Source of the DNA: Bryobacter sp964387685
GTDB lineage: Bacteria; Acidobacteriota; Terriglobia; Bryobacterales; Bryobacteraceae
Direction of reading: 5' to 3'
Length of the DNA: 64,000 nucleotides
NCBI GenBank assembly: GCA_964387685.1
Contig: CAYLXK010000012.1
Coordinates: 62,001-126,000, forward strand
The position numbers and the translations under genes were made by a program. The stretch's first letter is position 1; each line of letters opens with the position of its first letter. Positions 1-8,260 of this stretch are shown one piece after another. The notes under the pieces were generated by a model. The model was not told where the DNA came from, did no database searches, and saw only the letters and a program-made list of their open reading frames with translations.

Positions 1-1431
1 TTCGCCGTCTAACAGCTGATCCAGGAACTGCTTCACCCAGCCTTCCGCCTCGAGCCCGCCTAGCTCGACGCTGGCCTCTACCGGAGATAATCCTAGGGCG
101 ATCTTAAGGGCTTCCCGCAAGCGCATTTGCCGGTCCCGGTTCCGCGCCAAAAAGTTGGCGGCCGCCTCGATGCCCGCACGGTCTACGATCATCCATTTGC
201 CCGCCACCTTTTGCAAGGGACTCTTGCGGGCGGCGATCGCAATGATTTCATCCTGCCCGAGCATCGTCTCGTCGACGCTTACGCTCCAATCCAGTTCGAC
301 GAGAGCATCGAGGCTAAAGCGTGCTTCTGGAGCGACCTCCGCCGCGCGTAGTTTACCGGTGAGGCGGATGGCTTTACGCTCGCGGTCGCTAAACCAGCCC
401 GGCCCCTGCACAGAAAATCCACCGGCGCGAAGCTCCTCCGCCCAGTGCTCCACGAACTCCACCACCGCCTCGCCACCTAGGGAAAGCCCGCCCGTCCAAT
501 TCGCCTGGCCCAGACGCGACAGCGGAGCATAGACGCGGGCAGCTTCCTCCGCGCAGCGCCAGGCCAGCGAGGTGTGTTCGGTGGGAAGCTCGGCAAACGA
601 ATATTCTTCGCCCTCCACCGTACGCCAGGCGATCGACAATCGCCAATCCTGGTCGTCGCTGGCCGGCTCCTGCAGCTGAAGCGCTAAGCGCCCACCGGTG
701 GCCTCTTCGCCACTTAAACCCGCTTTCCAGTAGGAAAGGTCCTTGGCCAGTCGCGCAAGGACGCTAGCTTCGCCCCCTACGTCGCCAAAGGGGCCATGCA
801 GGGAACTCAACCAGCGCCCATAGCTGCCCGCCCCTGCGAAGCGATGTTCATGCGGGGCCACTTGCCGCACCCCTGCATTGACCATCTCGCGCAGAGCCTC
901 CCGCAGAGCTTCCGCGCGTGGGGTTTCCGGCGCTTGCTTGCGGGAGAAGCTCAAGGCTCGGGCCGAGTCGGGCATCGCGCTTTCCAGCGCCCAAAAGTGC
1001 TCGCGATTTTCCCGCAGCAAGAGGGGCTCCCAAACGGCCCGATAGCCGCGTTCCTCTGCCAAGATGCCAGGCAAGTAGCTGCCTTCGGCCAGTAGGCGTT
1101 CGGCTAGCTGGCTGACGGTTAGCCAGAAGCGCAAATCCGCGCCCAAAATTTCCTGCGCATTCCCCGCCCTGCGAAAACGCGCATTCTCAAAAAAGTACCA
1201 CCAGTAGTCCCACGAGCAAGCTAAGACATTCCGCTCCCAGGCGTCCACGCGCTCGCCCTTTTCGTCGGGCATCCAGAGCACCGCGTTGCGCAATTCCTTC
1301 TTGCGCGGCGCCTTCTCCAGGCCCAACGCCTCCAGCGTTTCGGCGATTCCCTTCCCCGCGCCGTGTCCCCAAAAGTACAACTGACTCGCAAGGACCGAAC
1401 AATGCAACCTCAAGCTAGTAGAGTAAATCAT
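1..1431 (-). CDS. SNF2-family helicase, N-terminal part (runs off the left edge)
   Basis: This frame is open on the minus strand from an ATG at 1431 to base 1 (477 codons, no stop), so only the N-terminal part is present. The visible protein is Trp- and Glu-rich and matches the layout of the SNF2 helicase-associated region that precedes the ATPase core in bacterial SNF2/RapA-like helicases: an early LYFWG stretch, a DLRFWLTVSQLAERLL block, a central YAPLSRLGQANW stretch, and a later block with LDWSVSVDE, AARKSPLQKV and GKWMIVDRAG. Walker motifs would lie left of the window, so helicase activity is inferred from family architecture. Proteins of this family are DNA- or nucleoprotein-remodelling ATPases. 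The start is only 12 bp from the divergent transporter gene, and a TTG six codons further in is an alternative start. Confidence 0.72.
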   Translation of the reverse strand, partial: MIYSTSLRLHCSVLASQLYFWGHGAGKGIAETLEALGLEKAPRKKELRNAVLWMPDEKGERVDAWERNVLACSWDYWWYFFENARFRRAGNAQEILGADLRFWLTVSQLAERLLAEGSYLPGILAEERGYRAVWEPLLLRENREHFWALESAMPDSARALSFSRKQAPETPRAEALREALREMVNAGVRQVAPHEHRFAGAGSYGRWLSSLHGPFGDVGGEASVLARLAKDLSYWKAGLSGEEATGGRLALQLQEPASDDQDWRLSIAWRTVEGEEYSFAELPTEHTSLAWRCAEEAARVYAPLSRLGQANWTGGLSLGGEAVVEFVEHWAEELRAGGFSVQGPGWFSDRERKAIRLTGKLRAAEVAPEARFSLDALVELDWSVSVDETMLGQDEIIAIAARKSPLQKVAGKWMIVDRAGIEAAANFLARNRDRQMRLREALKIALGLSPVEASVELGGLEAEGWVKQFLDQLLDGE

Positions 1432-1442
1432 TGCCGCCCCCT

Positions 1443-2675
1443 ATGAGTCCCGCTCTTGTCTCTTTGTTCGCGCTGCTGCTGGCCATCGTTCTCAGTTGCA
1501 GCACCCGTCTTAACATTGGCCTGGTTGCGATCCCTCTGGCCTGGCTGACTGGCTTGTACGGCGGGGCCTCCGCTGGCGAGGTAATGGCGGGCTTCCCGTC
1601 CACTCTGTTTCTGACTCTTACGGGAGTAACGCTTCTCTTTACCCAGGCCGAGAGCAACGGCACCCTCACGCTCGTGGCGCAAGGCATCCTGCGATTTGCA
1701 CGAGGTAGCCCCGGCTGGGTAGCGATTCTTTTCTTCGCAATGCCCGCCGCCCTATCTTCCTCCGGCGCGGGCGCTATCGCCGCCACCGCGCTTACGATTC
1801 CGATCGCCATGGGCATCGCCCATCGCGCCGACATTTCTCCGTTCCTTATGGCTGTGCTGGTCGGCCTGGGCGCGAACGCGGGCAACTTGGTTCCCTTTAG
1901 CCCGGTGGGAGTTGTCACCGCCGGCATACTGGCCCGCAGCGGTCTGGGGGGCCAGGAGTGGACGATCTACCGCAATATCCTATTTGCCCACTGCGCGGTC
2001 GCCAGTGCGGTTTTTGTATTCTTCGGCGGGATGAAGCTCTTTCGCCAGCCCCATTTGGAGGCTGGCAATACAGACGCCAACTGGAGTGGAACTCATTACC
2101 TCACCCTCCTCGCTATCGCTAGCGTCCTGCTGGCGGTCGTGCTGGTCGGCGTTCCCATCGGCTTGGCCTCCTTCGCAGCCGCCACAGTCCTGACCGTTTT
2201 TCGCGCCGCCGACGAAGCTCGCGTTCTTAGCCAAATGCCTTGGGGAGTGATCATGATGGTGTGCGGCGTCACTCTGCTTATCGCGCTGCTAGAGCGCACA
2301 GGCGGCCTGGATCTCTTTTCTACCCTGATCGCCCGTTTCTCGACGGCGCAAACGCTTAAGCCCATCGTTGCCTTCGTCACCGCGGCGGTCTCCATCTATA
2401 GCAGCACCTCCGGGGTAGTGCTGCCCGCCTTCCTACCCGCGGTACCTAAACTGGTAGCGCTTACCGGCTCCACGGATCCGATCGGCGTTGTGTCCGCCAT
2501 CGTGCTTGGCAGCCATCTGGTGGATATATCCCCCCTGTCCACCATTGGCGCGCTGGCGATTGCCGCTGCGCCGGAAGGCGTCGACCGCCAGCGGCTTTTC
2601 AACCGGCTCCTCGCCTTCAGCCTTGCAATGTGCCCGGCCGGTGCACTGGCGAGCATTTTGTTTTTCCGCGATTAG
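1443..2675 (+). CDS. MatC-like dicarboxylate (malonate) carrier
   Basis: A very hydrophobic protein of about 410 residues with roughly 10-12 membrane segments. It resembles the MatC N-terminal family and, more widely, SLC13/ion-transporter permeases: a repeated small-residue pattern (SSSGAGAIAATAL, GLGANAGNLVPFSPVG) near residues 100-150 and a second one (SIYSSTSGVVLPAFLPAVP) near 320. The next gene is a malonyl-CoA-synthetase-like ligase 21 bp downstream, which makes malonate or a close dicarboxylate the most likely substrate, as in matB-matC operons. An in-frame TTG at 1431 would add four residues; the ATG at 1443 is preferred. Substrate assignment is inference from context; the transporter fold is clear from the sequence. 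Confidence 0.68.
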   Translation: MSPALVSLFALLLAIVLSCSTRLNIGLVAIPLAWLTGLYGGASAGEVMAGFPSTLFLTLTGVTLLFTQAESNGTLTLVAQGILRFARGSPGWVAILFFAMPAALSSSGAGAIAATALTIPIAMGIAHRADISPFLMAVLVGLGANAGNLVPFSPVGVVTAGILARSGLGGQEWTIYRNILFAHCAVASAVFVFFGGMKLFRQPHLEAGNTDANWSGTHYLTLLAIASVLLAVVLVGVPIGLASFAAATVLTVFRAADEARVLSQMPWGVIMMVCGVTLLIALLERTGGLDLFSTLIARFSTAQTLKPIVAFVTAAVSIYSSTSGVVLPAFLPAVPKLVALTGSTDPIGVVSAIVLGSHLVDISPLSTIGALAIAAAPEGVDRQRLFNRLLAFSLAMCPAGALASILFFRD

Positions 2676-2696
2676 GAGCGCGCTAGAATCCATCGT

Positions 2697-4070
2697 TTGC
2701 ACCTTCTCCAACTATTCGACGCATCCTTCCTTGGCCGCCGCGAGCAAATCGCCCTGGAATGGCAGGGACAGACTTATACGTTTGGCGACTTGGACCTACG
2801 CAGCAACCGCGTGGCCCACTTACTTGCTTCCCAGGGAATCGAGGCAGGCCACCGCGTCGCCGTTCATCTTCCCAACTGCCTCGGCATGGTCGATCTCTAT
2901 CTTGCCACTTTGAAGCTCGGCGCCATCTTCGTGCCCATCAACATCCTGTATCGCGAGCGCGAGCTTGGCCACATCCTCAAAGATTCCTCCCCTCAAATCT
3001 TTATCGACCGGGAACTTGGCAGCGAAGCAGACGCCTTCCCCTCCACCCGTCCTCTGGCCGTCCTTTCCGGCGACACACCCGCCTGTCTCATCTACACGTC
3101 CGGCACTACCGGGCCGTCTAAGGGGGCGATCCTGACCCACCATAACTTCGCCGTCAACGCCATCAACCTACTTCATCTCTGGCAGATTACGGCCCAGGAC
3201 CGGCTTCTGCTCGCCCTCCCGCTCTTCCACGTCCATGGGCTGGGAAACGGCCTACACACCTGGCTCCTCTCGGGCCTAAGGCTCAGGCTGCTGGCCCGTT
3301 TTGAATCGGCCCGCGCCGCCCAGGAGTTTCTCGACTTTTCCCCGACCCTCTTCTTCGGCGTCCCGACCATGTATGTTCGCCTCTTGGATCTCGACGACTC
3401 GGACGCCCGGCGCATCGGTCAATTCATGCGACTTTTTGTGTGCGGCTCGGCGCCTCTTCCCGCCCAGGTTCTGGAGGACTTCCGTGCAAAATTCGGCTCC
3501 ACCATTCTGGAACGATACGGCATGAGCGAGGCCCTGATGCTGGCCAGCAACCCATACTTGGGCGAGCGCCGCCCTGGCAGCGTGGGCTCACCGCTGCCTG
3601 GGGTTTCGATTCAAATTGAAGACGGCGAGCTTTACGTCCGGGGCCCCAATCTTTGCCAGGGCTACTGGGGCAAGCCTCCCTTTCTTCCTGGCGCTTGGTT
3701 CCGAACAGGCGACCTTGCGTCTTTGTCCCCCGACGGCTACCTAACTCTACAAGGCCGCCGCTCAGACCTGATCATTTCGGGGGGCTTCAATATCTATCCT
3801 CGCGAAATCGAGGAGTTCTTGCTGGAACAAGCGGGCGTTGTAGAAGTGGCCGTCGTCGCCCGCCCCTGCCAATCGCGAGGGGAGGTTCCGGTCGCCTTCG
3901 TGGTCACTGCCCCTGGCTGCGACGTTGTCGACCTGGAGACCCGCTGCAGGGAGTCTCTAGCCTCGTTCAAGGTTCCCCGTACCTTTTATCGCGTGGACTC
4001 ACTGCCTCGCAACGCCCTAGGCAAGGTTCAAAAGCACCTTCTGGCAGCCAATAGAGAGGACAGTAACTAG
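2697..4070 (+). CDS. matB: MatB-like malonyl-CoA synthetase (acyl-CoA ligase)
   Basis: A class I adenylate-forming enzyme of 457 residues, slightly short for the family. It shows the P-loop-like motif IYTSGTTGPSKGAILTHHN (about residue 130), ERYGMSEALM (about 275), FRTGDLASLSPDGYL (about 340), GRRSDLIISGGFNIYPREIEE (about 358) and the C-terminal lysine motif PRNALGKVQKHLL. This last motif is very close to the one in MatB enzymes, which turn malonate, ATP and CoA into malonyl-CoA. The preceding MatC-like carrier supports that substrate. The start is TTG at 2697; the upstream frame holds no ATG or GTG before a stop, and the nearest AGGAG (2674-2678) is about 18 nt away, further than usual. A general short- or medium-chain acyl-CoA ligase is the alternative. 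Confidence 0.72.
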   Translation: MHLLQLFDASFLGRREQIALEWQGQTYTFGDLDLRSNRVAHLLASQGIEAGHRVAVHLPNCLGMVDLYLATLKLGAIFVPINILYRERELGHILKDSSPQIFIDRELGSEADAFPSTRPLAVLSGDTPACLIYTSGTTGPSKGAILTHHNFAVNAINLLHLWQITAQDRLLLALPLFHVHGLGNGLHTWLLSGLRLRLLARFESARAAQEFLDFSPTLFFGVPTMYVRLLDLDDSDARRIGQFMRLFVCGSAPLPAQVLEDFRAKFGSTILERYGMSEALMLASNPYLGERRPGSVGSPLPGVSIQIEDGELYVRGPNLCQGYWGKPPFLPGAWFRTGDLASLSPDGYLTLQGRRSDLIISGGFNIYPREIEEFLLEQAGVVEVAVVARPCQSRGEVPVAFVVTAPGCDVVDLETRCRESLASFKVPRTFYRVDSLPRNALGKVQKHLLAANREDSN

Positions 4071-4081
4071 AGGGAAAGGGT

Positions 4082-4156
4082 TGGTAGCGCCAACGGGAAT
4101 CGAACCCGTGCTTAAGCCTTGAGAGGGCTCCGTCCTAACCGCTAGACGATGGCGCC
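4082..4156 (-). tRNA. tRNA-Glu (anticodon CTC)
   Basis: The reverse complement folds as a 75-nt cloverleaf with encoded CCA. The acceptor stem is GGCGCCA/TGGCGCT with a G-U first pair and discriminator A. The anticodon stem is GAGCC/GGCTT around loop CTCTCAA, giving anticodon CTC, which reads GAG. The T arm contains GGTTCGATTCC. The gene lies alone between the ligase gene and a divergently oriented secreted protein gene. Confidence 0.93.
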
Positions 4157-4248
4157 ATACAGCACTGTCACTTTTCCGATCATACCAAAGTGGATCAAAC
4201 CGGCACCGATCCCTCGAGCGGGATCCCGTGCAAGTCCATACTACCTAT

Positions 4249-5211
4249 ATGAAGTTCCTCGCCCTGACTCTTTTGCTGTCCGCGAATTTGTGCGCAATTG
4301 CGCCCGGATGGTTTAGCGACCGTGAGTATGAGAACGTCTCGGTTACGTTCGAATACAAACTCGCCCAATGGAGCGAAGCCGCCTTTGTTTTACGCACCCC
4401 CAAGATAGGCCGTCCGGTTAGCCAGGGCGTTGCCATATTCCTGGCTCATGACTTCCACCAGCAGCGGGGCCTTTACACCACGGGAGCCCTCGCCGGCAAA
4501 CAAGCGCCATTGCGCCTTCTGCCTCCTACCTACGATGTCTGGCACAAGGCGTCCGTCCGGCTGCAGGGATCCGAGTTGCAGGTGGACATCGATGGCGAAA
4601 CCCTTCAGCTAGCCTATCTTCCACCCGAGAAATGCGGCAAAGGCTGGCTTCACTTCGCGGACCTGCACCACAAGTATGAGGTGCGAAACTGGAGGATCGA
4701 GGATCTTGGGGCCAGTTTGCGATATGTGGAAGACTTTTCCCCTTACACACTGCGCGGCGCCGGTGGCCGCTGGCAACTTGGCAAGGACGACATCACGGGA
4801 TCGGACGGACATGGCATCCAATACGGCGCGCCGGAATTGCGCGATTTCGTGTTCTCAGCCGAAGTCTTTGCGACCAACCGCGCCAACGGCGGCCTATTTT
4901 TTCGCGGCTCGCCTAAGGAATCGGAGGCCCGGGGCTTCGAAGTGCAAGTCTATTCCCCGCTTGATTCGGTTTATCCCACCGGCAGCATCTACGCTAAGGT
5001 CCGTTCGGCCATCGCCTCGGACACGGAAGCCAAATGGTTTCATCTCCTGGTACTGGTCCGGGGATCCACTTGCCGAGTGTGGGTGGACGGGGTTCTGGTC
5101 TCAGAAACCGACGCGATTAGCGAAACGGGTTCCCGCATCGGCTTCCAGATCCACATGGAAAAAGCGGCTGTGCAGTGGCGGTCTCTCCGCGCCTGGCGAA
5201 TAAGCAAATAG
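4249..5211 (+). CDS. Secreted protein with two DUF1080/LamG-like domains
   Basis: The 320-residue product starts with a signal peptide (KFLALTLLLSANLCA, cleavage near residue 18). Two similar beta-sandwich units follow, about residues 24-165 and 170-318. Typical DUF1080 (3-keto-disaccharide hydrolase-like) motifs recur: WHKASVRLQGSELQVDIDGE in the first unit, and NGGLFFRGSPKESEARGFEVQV, TGSIYAKV and WFHLLVLVRGSTCRVWVDG in the second. The protein probably acts in the periplasm on, or binds to, carbohydrate; catalysis is not demonstrable from the sequence. ATG 4249 is chosen because it directly precedes the signal peptide; GTG at 4228 is an alternative. It converges on a sulfatase gene, consistent with polysaccharide breakdown. 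Confidence 0.7.
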   Translation: MKFLALTLLLSANLCAIAPGWFSDREYENVSVTFEYKLAQWSEAAFVLRTPKIGRPVSQGVAIFLAHDFHQQRGLYTTGALAGKQAPLRLLPPTYDVWHKASVRLQGSELQVDIDGETLQLAYLPPEKCGKGWLHFADLHHKYEVRNWRIEDLGASLRYVEDFSPYTLRGAGGRWQLGKDDITGSDGHGIQYGAPELRDFVFSAEVFATNRANGGLFFRGSPKESEARGFEVQVYSPLDSVYPTGSIYAKVRSAIASDTEAKWFHLLVLVRGSTCRVWVDGVLVSETDAISETGSRIGFQIHMEKAAVQWRSLRAWRISK

Positions 5212-5232
5212 GCTCTGGTGGTGCAAAGGTTT

Positions 5233-6573
5233 TTATGCTTTTATAGGCCAATCTGCGCTTTCGGTCCGCATAGAGCGAAAGAGCGGCGCCAAACGGATGA
5301 CGACTTCGCTATGCGCGGCCGCTACGTCCCTCTCCTCTCCCCGGTCCTGGGATAAATCGTAGAGCTCCACTTTCCCGGTCTTTTGTCGTATACATTTCCA
5401 CTGTCCGCTCCGCACGGCCTGCGCAAAGCCGCCCTCGTGGAATTCCCAATAAAAATCCGGATGAACAATATCGCCCTGCCCCATCCACTGTTTCAGGACA
5501 CTCACGCCGTCCAGTCCCCGGGGCGACATAACCTGCGCCGCTTCGCAGAATGTCGGCATTACATCCCAAAAAGCCCAGGGCGCCTCGGTCACCCGTCTCG
5601 CCGGGATCTTGTCGGCCCATACAGCAAAAGCCGGTACGCGGATCCCGCCTTCATATAAGTCCCGCTTAGTTCCCCGATTGGGTCCATTGGAATCGAAGAA
5701 ATTCGCGTCGTGGCCCCCTTCTTTGTGCGCGCCATTATCTGAGGTAAATACAATCAAGGTGTTATCGTATAATTTCTTCTCCTTTAACTTGTCTACTAAG
5801 TTCCCGACTAAGCGGTCCAGCCTCGACACCATCGCCGCAAAGTTTTTCTCTACCTGCGGCCACGGTTTGCCCGAAAACGGCGCGTCCTCCGGCACCGGCT
5901 GCCCATTCCCGGTATCTCTCCCTAACTCGTTATCCGCATGCGGAATCGTCGAGGTGTAATACATGAAAAACGGCTGGCCTGGCTGCTGCTGCTCCAGCCA
6001 CTTCATCGCATACCCATGAATTACATCCGGCGCGTAATCCTTCTTCTGCGTGCCCCAATTCCCTCTCAGATCCACCGCCCGGCGATTATGCAACAACATA
6101 TCTGGATAATACTGGTGCGCATGAAATTGTGAGAAGTATCCAAACCACTCATCCCAGCCCTTGTCATTCGGATAGCCGGGATTTCCCAGCGCGCCCAGTC
6201 CCCACTTCCCAAACATCCCCGTCCGATAGCCCGCGGCCTTTAGGACTTCAGGAATCACCACATCCTCTTTGCGAAGCACTTCCTCATTCTTCCCGTTGCC
6301 CCGAATGCGGCAATGCCCGGTGTGCTGTCCCGTCATCAACGAACAGCGTGATGGTGCGCACACAGTAGACCCCGAATAGGCCGACGTAAACCTCGTACCC
6401 GCGGCCGCCAGGGCGTCGATCTGGGGCGTCTCAAACATCTTCTGCCCGTAGCAAGACAGGTCCCCGTACCCTAGGTCGTCCGCCAGCACGAATACCAGAT
6501 TCGGCTTCGCGTTCTGCGCCCTCAGTTGCGCAAACGGCGCCAGCGCACTTGCTAAAACGTTACGTCGTGTCAT
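5233..6573 (-). CDS. Secreted arylsulfatase (sulfatase family)
   Basis: A 446-residue sulfatase. It starts with a short twin-arginine-like leader (MTRRNVLASALAPFAQL) followed by the metal-binding block NLVFVLADDLGYGD. The sulfatase signature CAPSRCSLMTGQHTGH is present; Cys72 would be converted to formylglycine and is the catalytic residue. FTSDNGAHKEGGHD (about residue 260) supplies further calcium ligands, and the C-terminal part contains the usual YDLSQDRGEERDV strand motif. Such enzymes hydrolyse sulfate esters of polysaccharides or small aryl sulfates in the periplasm. No anaerobic sulfatase-maturase or FGE gene is adjacent. Codon choice looks more AT-rich than in the neighbours, which could mean recent acquisition. 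The substrate cannot be read from the sequence. Confidence 0.85.
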   Translation of the reverse strand: MTRRNVLASALAPFAQLRAQNAKPNLVFVLADDLGYGDLSCYGQKMFETPQIDALAAAGTRFTSAYSGSTVCAPSRCSLMTGQHTGHCRIRGNGKNEEVLRKEDVVIPEVLKAAGYRTGMFGKWGLGALGNPGYPNDKGWDEWFGYFSQFHAHQYYPDMLLHNRRAVDLRGNWGTQKKDYAPDVIHGYAMKWLEQQQPGQPFFMYYTSTIPHADNELGRDTGNGQPVPEDAPFSGKPWPQVEKNFAAMVSRLDRLVGNLVDKLKEKKLYDNTLIVFTSDNGAHKEGGHDANFFDSNGPNRGTKRDLYEGGIRVPAFAVWADKIPARRVTEAPWAFWDVMPTFCEAAQVMSPRGLDGVSVLKQWMGQGDIVHPDFYWEFHEGGFAQAVRSGQWKCIRQKTGKVELYDLSQDRGEERDVAAAHSEVVIRLAPLFRSMRTESADWPIKA

Positions 6574-6689
6574 ACCGATAGCCTAAACCCTCGGGGCTTG
6601 CTCTTCCGCGTCGATTTGCCCGCGAGTGCAATCGGTTCTGCGCATGAACAGTCCCTAAGCCGCGCGCCGCCGATATAGACTATTCCCCA

Positions 6690-8258
6690 ATGCTCGACAA
6701 CGCCATCATTGTGGTCTACTTCCTCATCGTTTTCGCCATCGGTTTCTACCACTCGCGGCGCGAACGCAACACGAAGGACTACTTCCTCGCCGGAGGCAAT
6801 GTTGGCTGGGTCGCTATCGGCTTTTCCCTGTTTGCCACCAACATCTCGAGCGAACACTTCATCGGCCTCGCCGGTTCGGGCGCCTCCACCGGTTTCGCCG
6901 TCGGCTGCTACGAATGGTCGGCCGCCTTCTGCCTCTTCATCCTCGGCTGGCTCTTCGTCCCTCACTATCTCAAGAGCAAGGTTTACACCATGCCTGAATT
7001 CCTCGAACGCCGCTTCGGCGCCGATTGCCGCTGGTACCTGACTATCATTTCCCTCCTCGCCTACGTCTTCACCAAGATCAGCGTTTCCCTCTTTGCCGGC
7101 GGCATCCTCATCCGCGAGGTCTTCGGTTGGGACTATATGACCACCGCCGTCTTCCTCGTAGTCGCCACCGGCATCTACACGATCTTCGGAGGCCTCGCCG
7201 CCGTCATCTATACAGACCTCTTCCAGGCCGTCCTCCTCATCGCCGGCGCCATTCTCCTGACCGGGCTTGGTCTCGATAAAGCCGGCGGCTTCGAAGGTCT
7301 CCGTTCTTCCCTACCCGCGGACTATTTCCACATGATCAAGCCGATCAACGACCCCGCCTACCCCTGGCTCGGTACCACCCTCGGCACCCTCATTCTCGGC
7401 ATTTGGTACTGGTGTACCGACCAGGTCATCGTGCAACGCACCTTAAGCGCCAAAGGCATCACCGACGCCCGCCATGGCACCTTCTTCTGCGCCGCATTGA
7501 AGATCCTGCCTGTCTTCATCCTCGTTCTACCCGGCCTCTGCGCCAAAGCCATTTGGCCCGCCGAAGTCACCGGCGACAACGCCTACCCCCTCCTCGTTAC
7601 CCGCCTCCTTCCCCCCGGCCTCAAGGGCCTCATGGTTGCCGCGCTTCTCGCCGCGCTGATGAGCAGCCTATCCGGCGTCTTTAACTCCTGCTCTACTTTG
7701 ATCACCATGGACATTTACAAGAAACTCCGCCCCGCCTCCAGCGAAGCCAAACTCGTCAACATCGGCCGCATCGCCACCTGCGTGGTCGTCGTGGTTTCGA
7801 TTGCCTGGATCCCGCTCATCCGCGGCCTCAACGATCAGGTCTACCAATACCTCCAAAGCGTCCAAGCCTACGTCGGTGCCCCCATCACCGCCGTCTTTCT
7901 CACGGGCGTCCTTTGGCGTGGCGCCACCCAGCGCGCCGCCTTCACCACCCTCATCGTCGGCGGCCTCCTCGGCTTCGGCCGCTTCGGCCTCGACATTCTC
8001 CACAACGCCCTGAAAATGGATCTCGGTCCCCTCAACCAGGTGGTCGAATTCAGCTTCCTCAATTACTCCATCGCCGTCTTTTTCCTTTGCATCGGCCTCA
8101 TGTTCTCTCTCAGCAAATCCACCGAGGCCAAACCCCTCTCGGAAATCGCCGACCTCACCCTCAACCCCCATGGCACCCTCACCGCCAAGCGCTCCGAGGT
8201 CGCATTCACCGCCGTAGTCGCCGCCATCATCCTCTCGCTTTGGATATATTTTGCATAG
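6690..8258 (+). CDS. Sodium:solute symporter (SSS family)
   Basis: A 522-residue membrane protein with about 13-14 hydrophobic segments. Hallmarks of the SSS/SGLT family are visible: RRERNTKDYFLAGGNVGWVAIGFSLFATNISSEHFIGLAGSG near the N-terminus, YTIFGGLAAVIYTDLFQ (about 165-182), and MVAALLAALMSSLSGVFNSCSTLITMDIYKKL (about 315-347), which holds the conserved Na+-site serines. It would import a sugar, sugar acid or similar solute with Na+ across the inner membrane. The gene ends 2 bp before the galactonate-dehydratase-like gene, so the two are surely co-transcribed. A sugar acid or its dehydration product is therefore the best substrate guess. Confidence 0.85.
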   Translation: MLDNAIIVVYFLIVFAIGFYHSRRERNTKDYFLAGGNVGWVAIGFSLFATNISSEHFIGLAGSGASTGFAVGCYEWSAAFCLFILGWLFVPHYLKSKVYTMPEFLERRFGADCRWYLTIISLLAYVFTKISVSLFAGGILIREVFGWDYMTTAVFLVVATGIYTIFGGLAAVIYTDLFQAVLLIAGAILLTGLGLDKAGGFEGLRSSLPADYFHMIKPINDPAYPWLGTTLGTLILGIWYWCTDQVIVQRTLSAKGITDARHGTFFCAALKILPVFILVLPGLCAKAIWPAEVTGDNAYPLLVTRLLPPGLKGLMVAALLAALMSSLSGVFNSCSTLITMDIYKKLRPASSEAKLVNIGRIATCVVVVVSIAWIPLIRGLNDQVYQYLQSVQAYVGAPITAVFLTGVLWRGATQRAAFTTLIVGGLLGFGRFGLDILHNALKMDLGPLNQVVEFSFLNYSIAVFFLCIGLMFSLSKSTEAKPLSEIADLTLNPHGTLTAKRSEVAFTAVVAAIILSLWIYFA

Positions 8259-8260
8259 CT

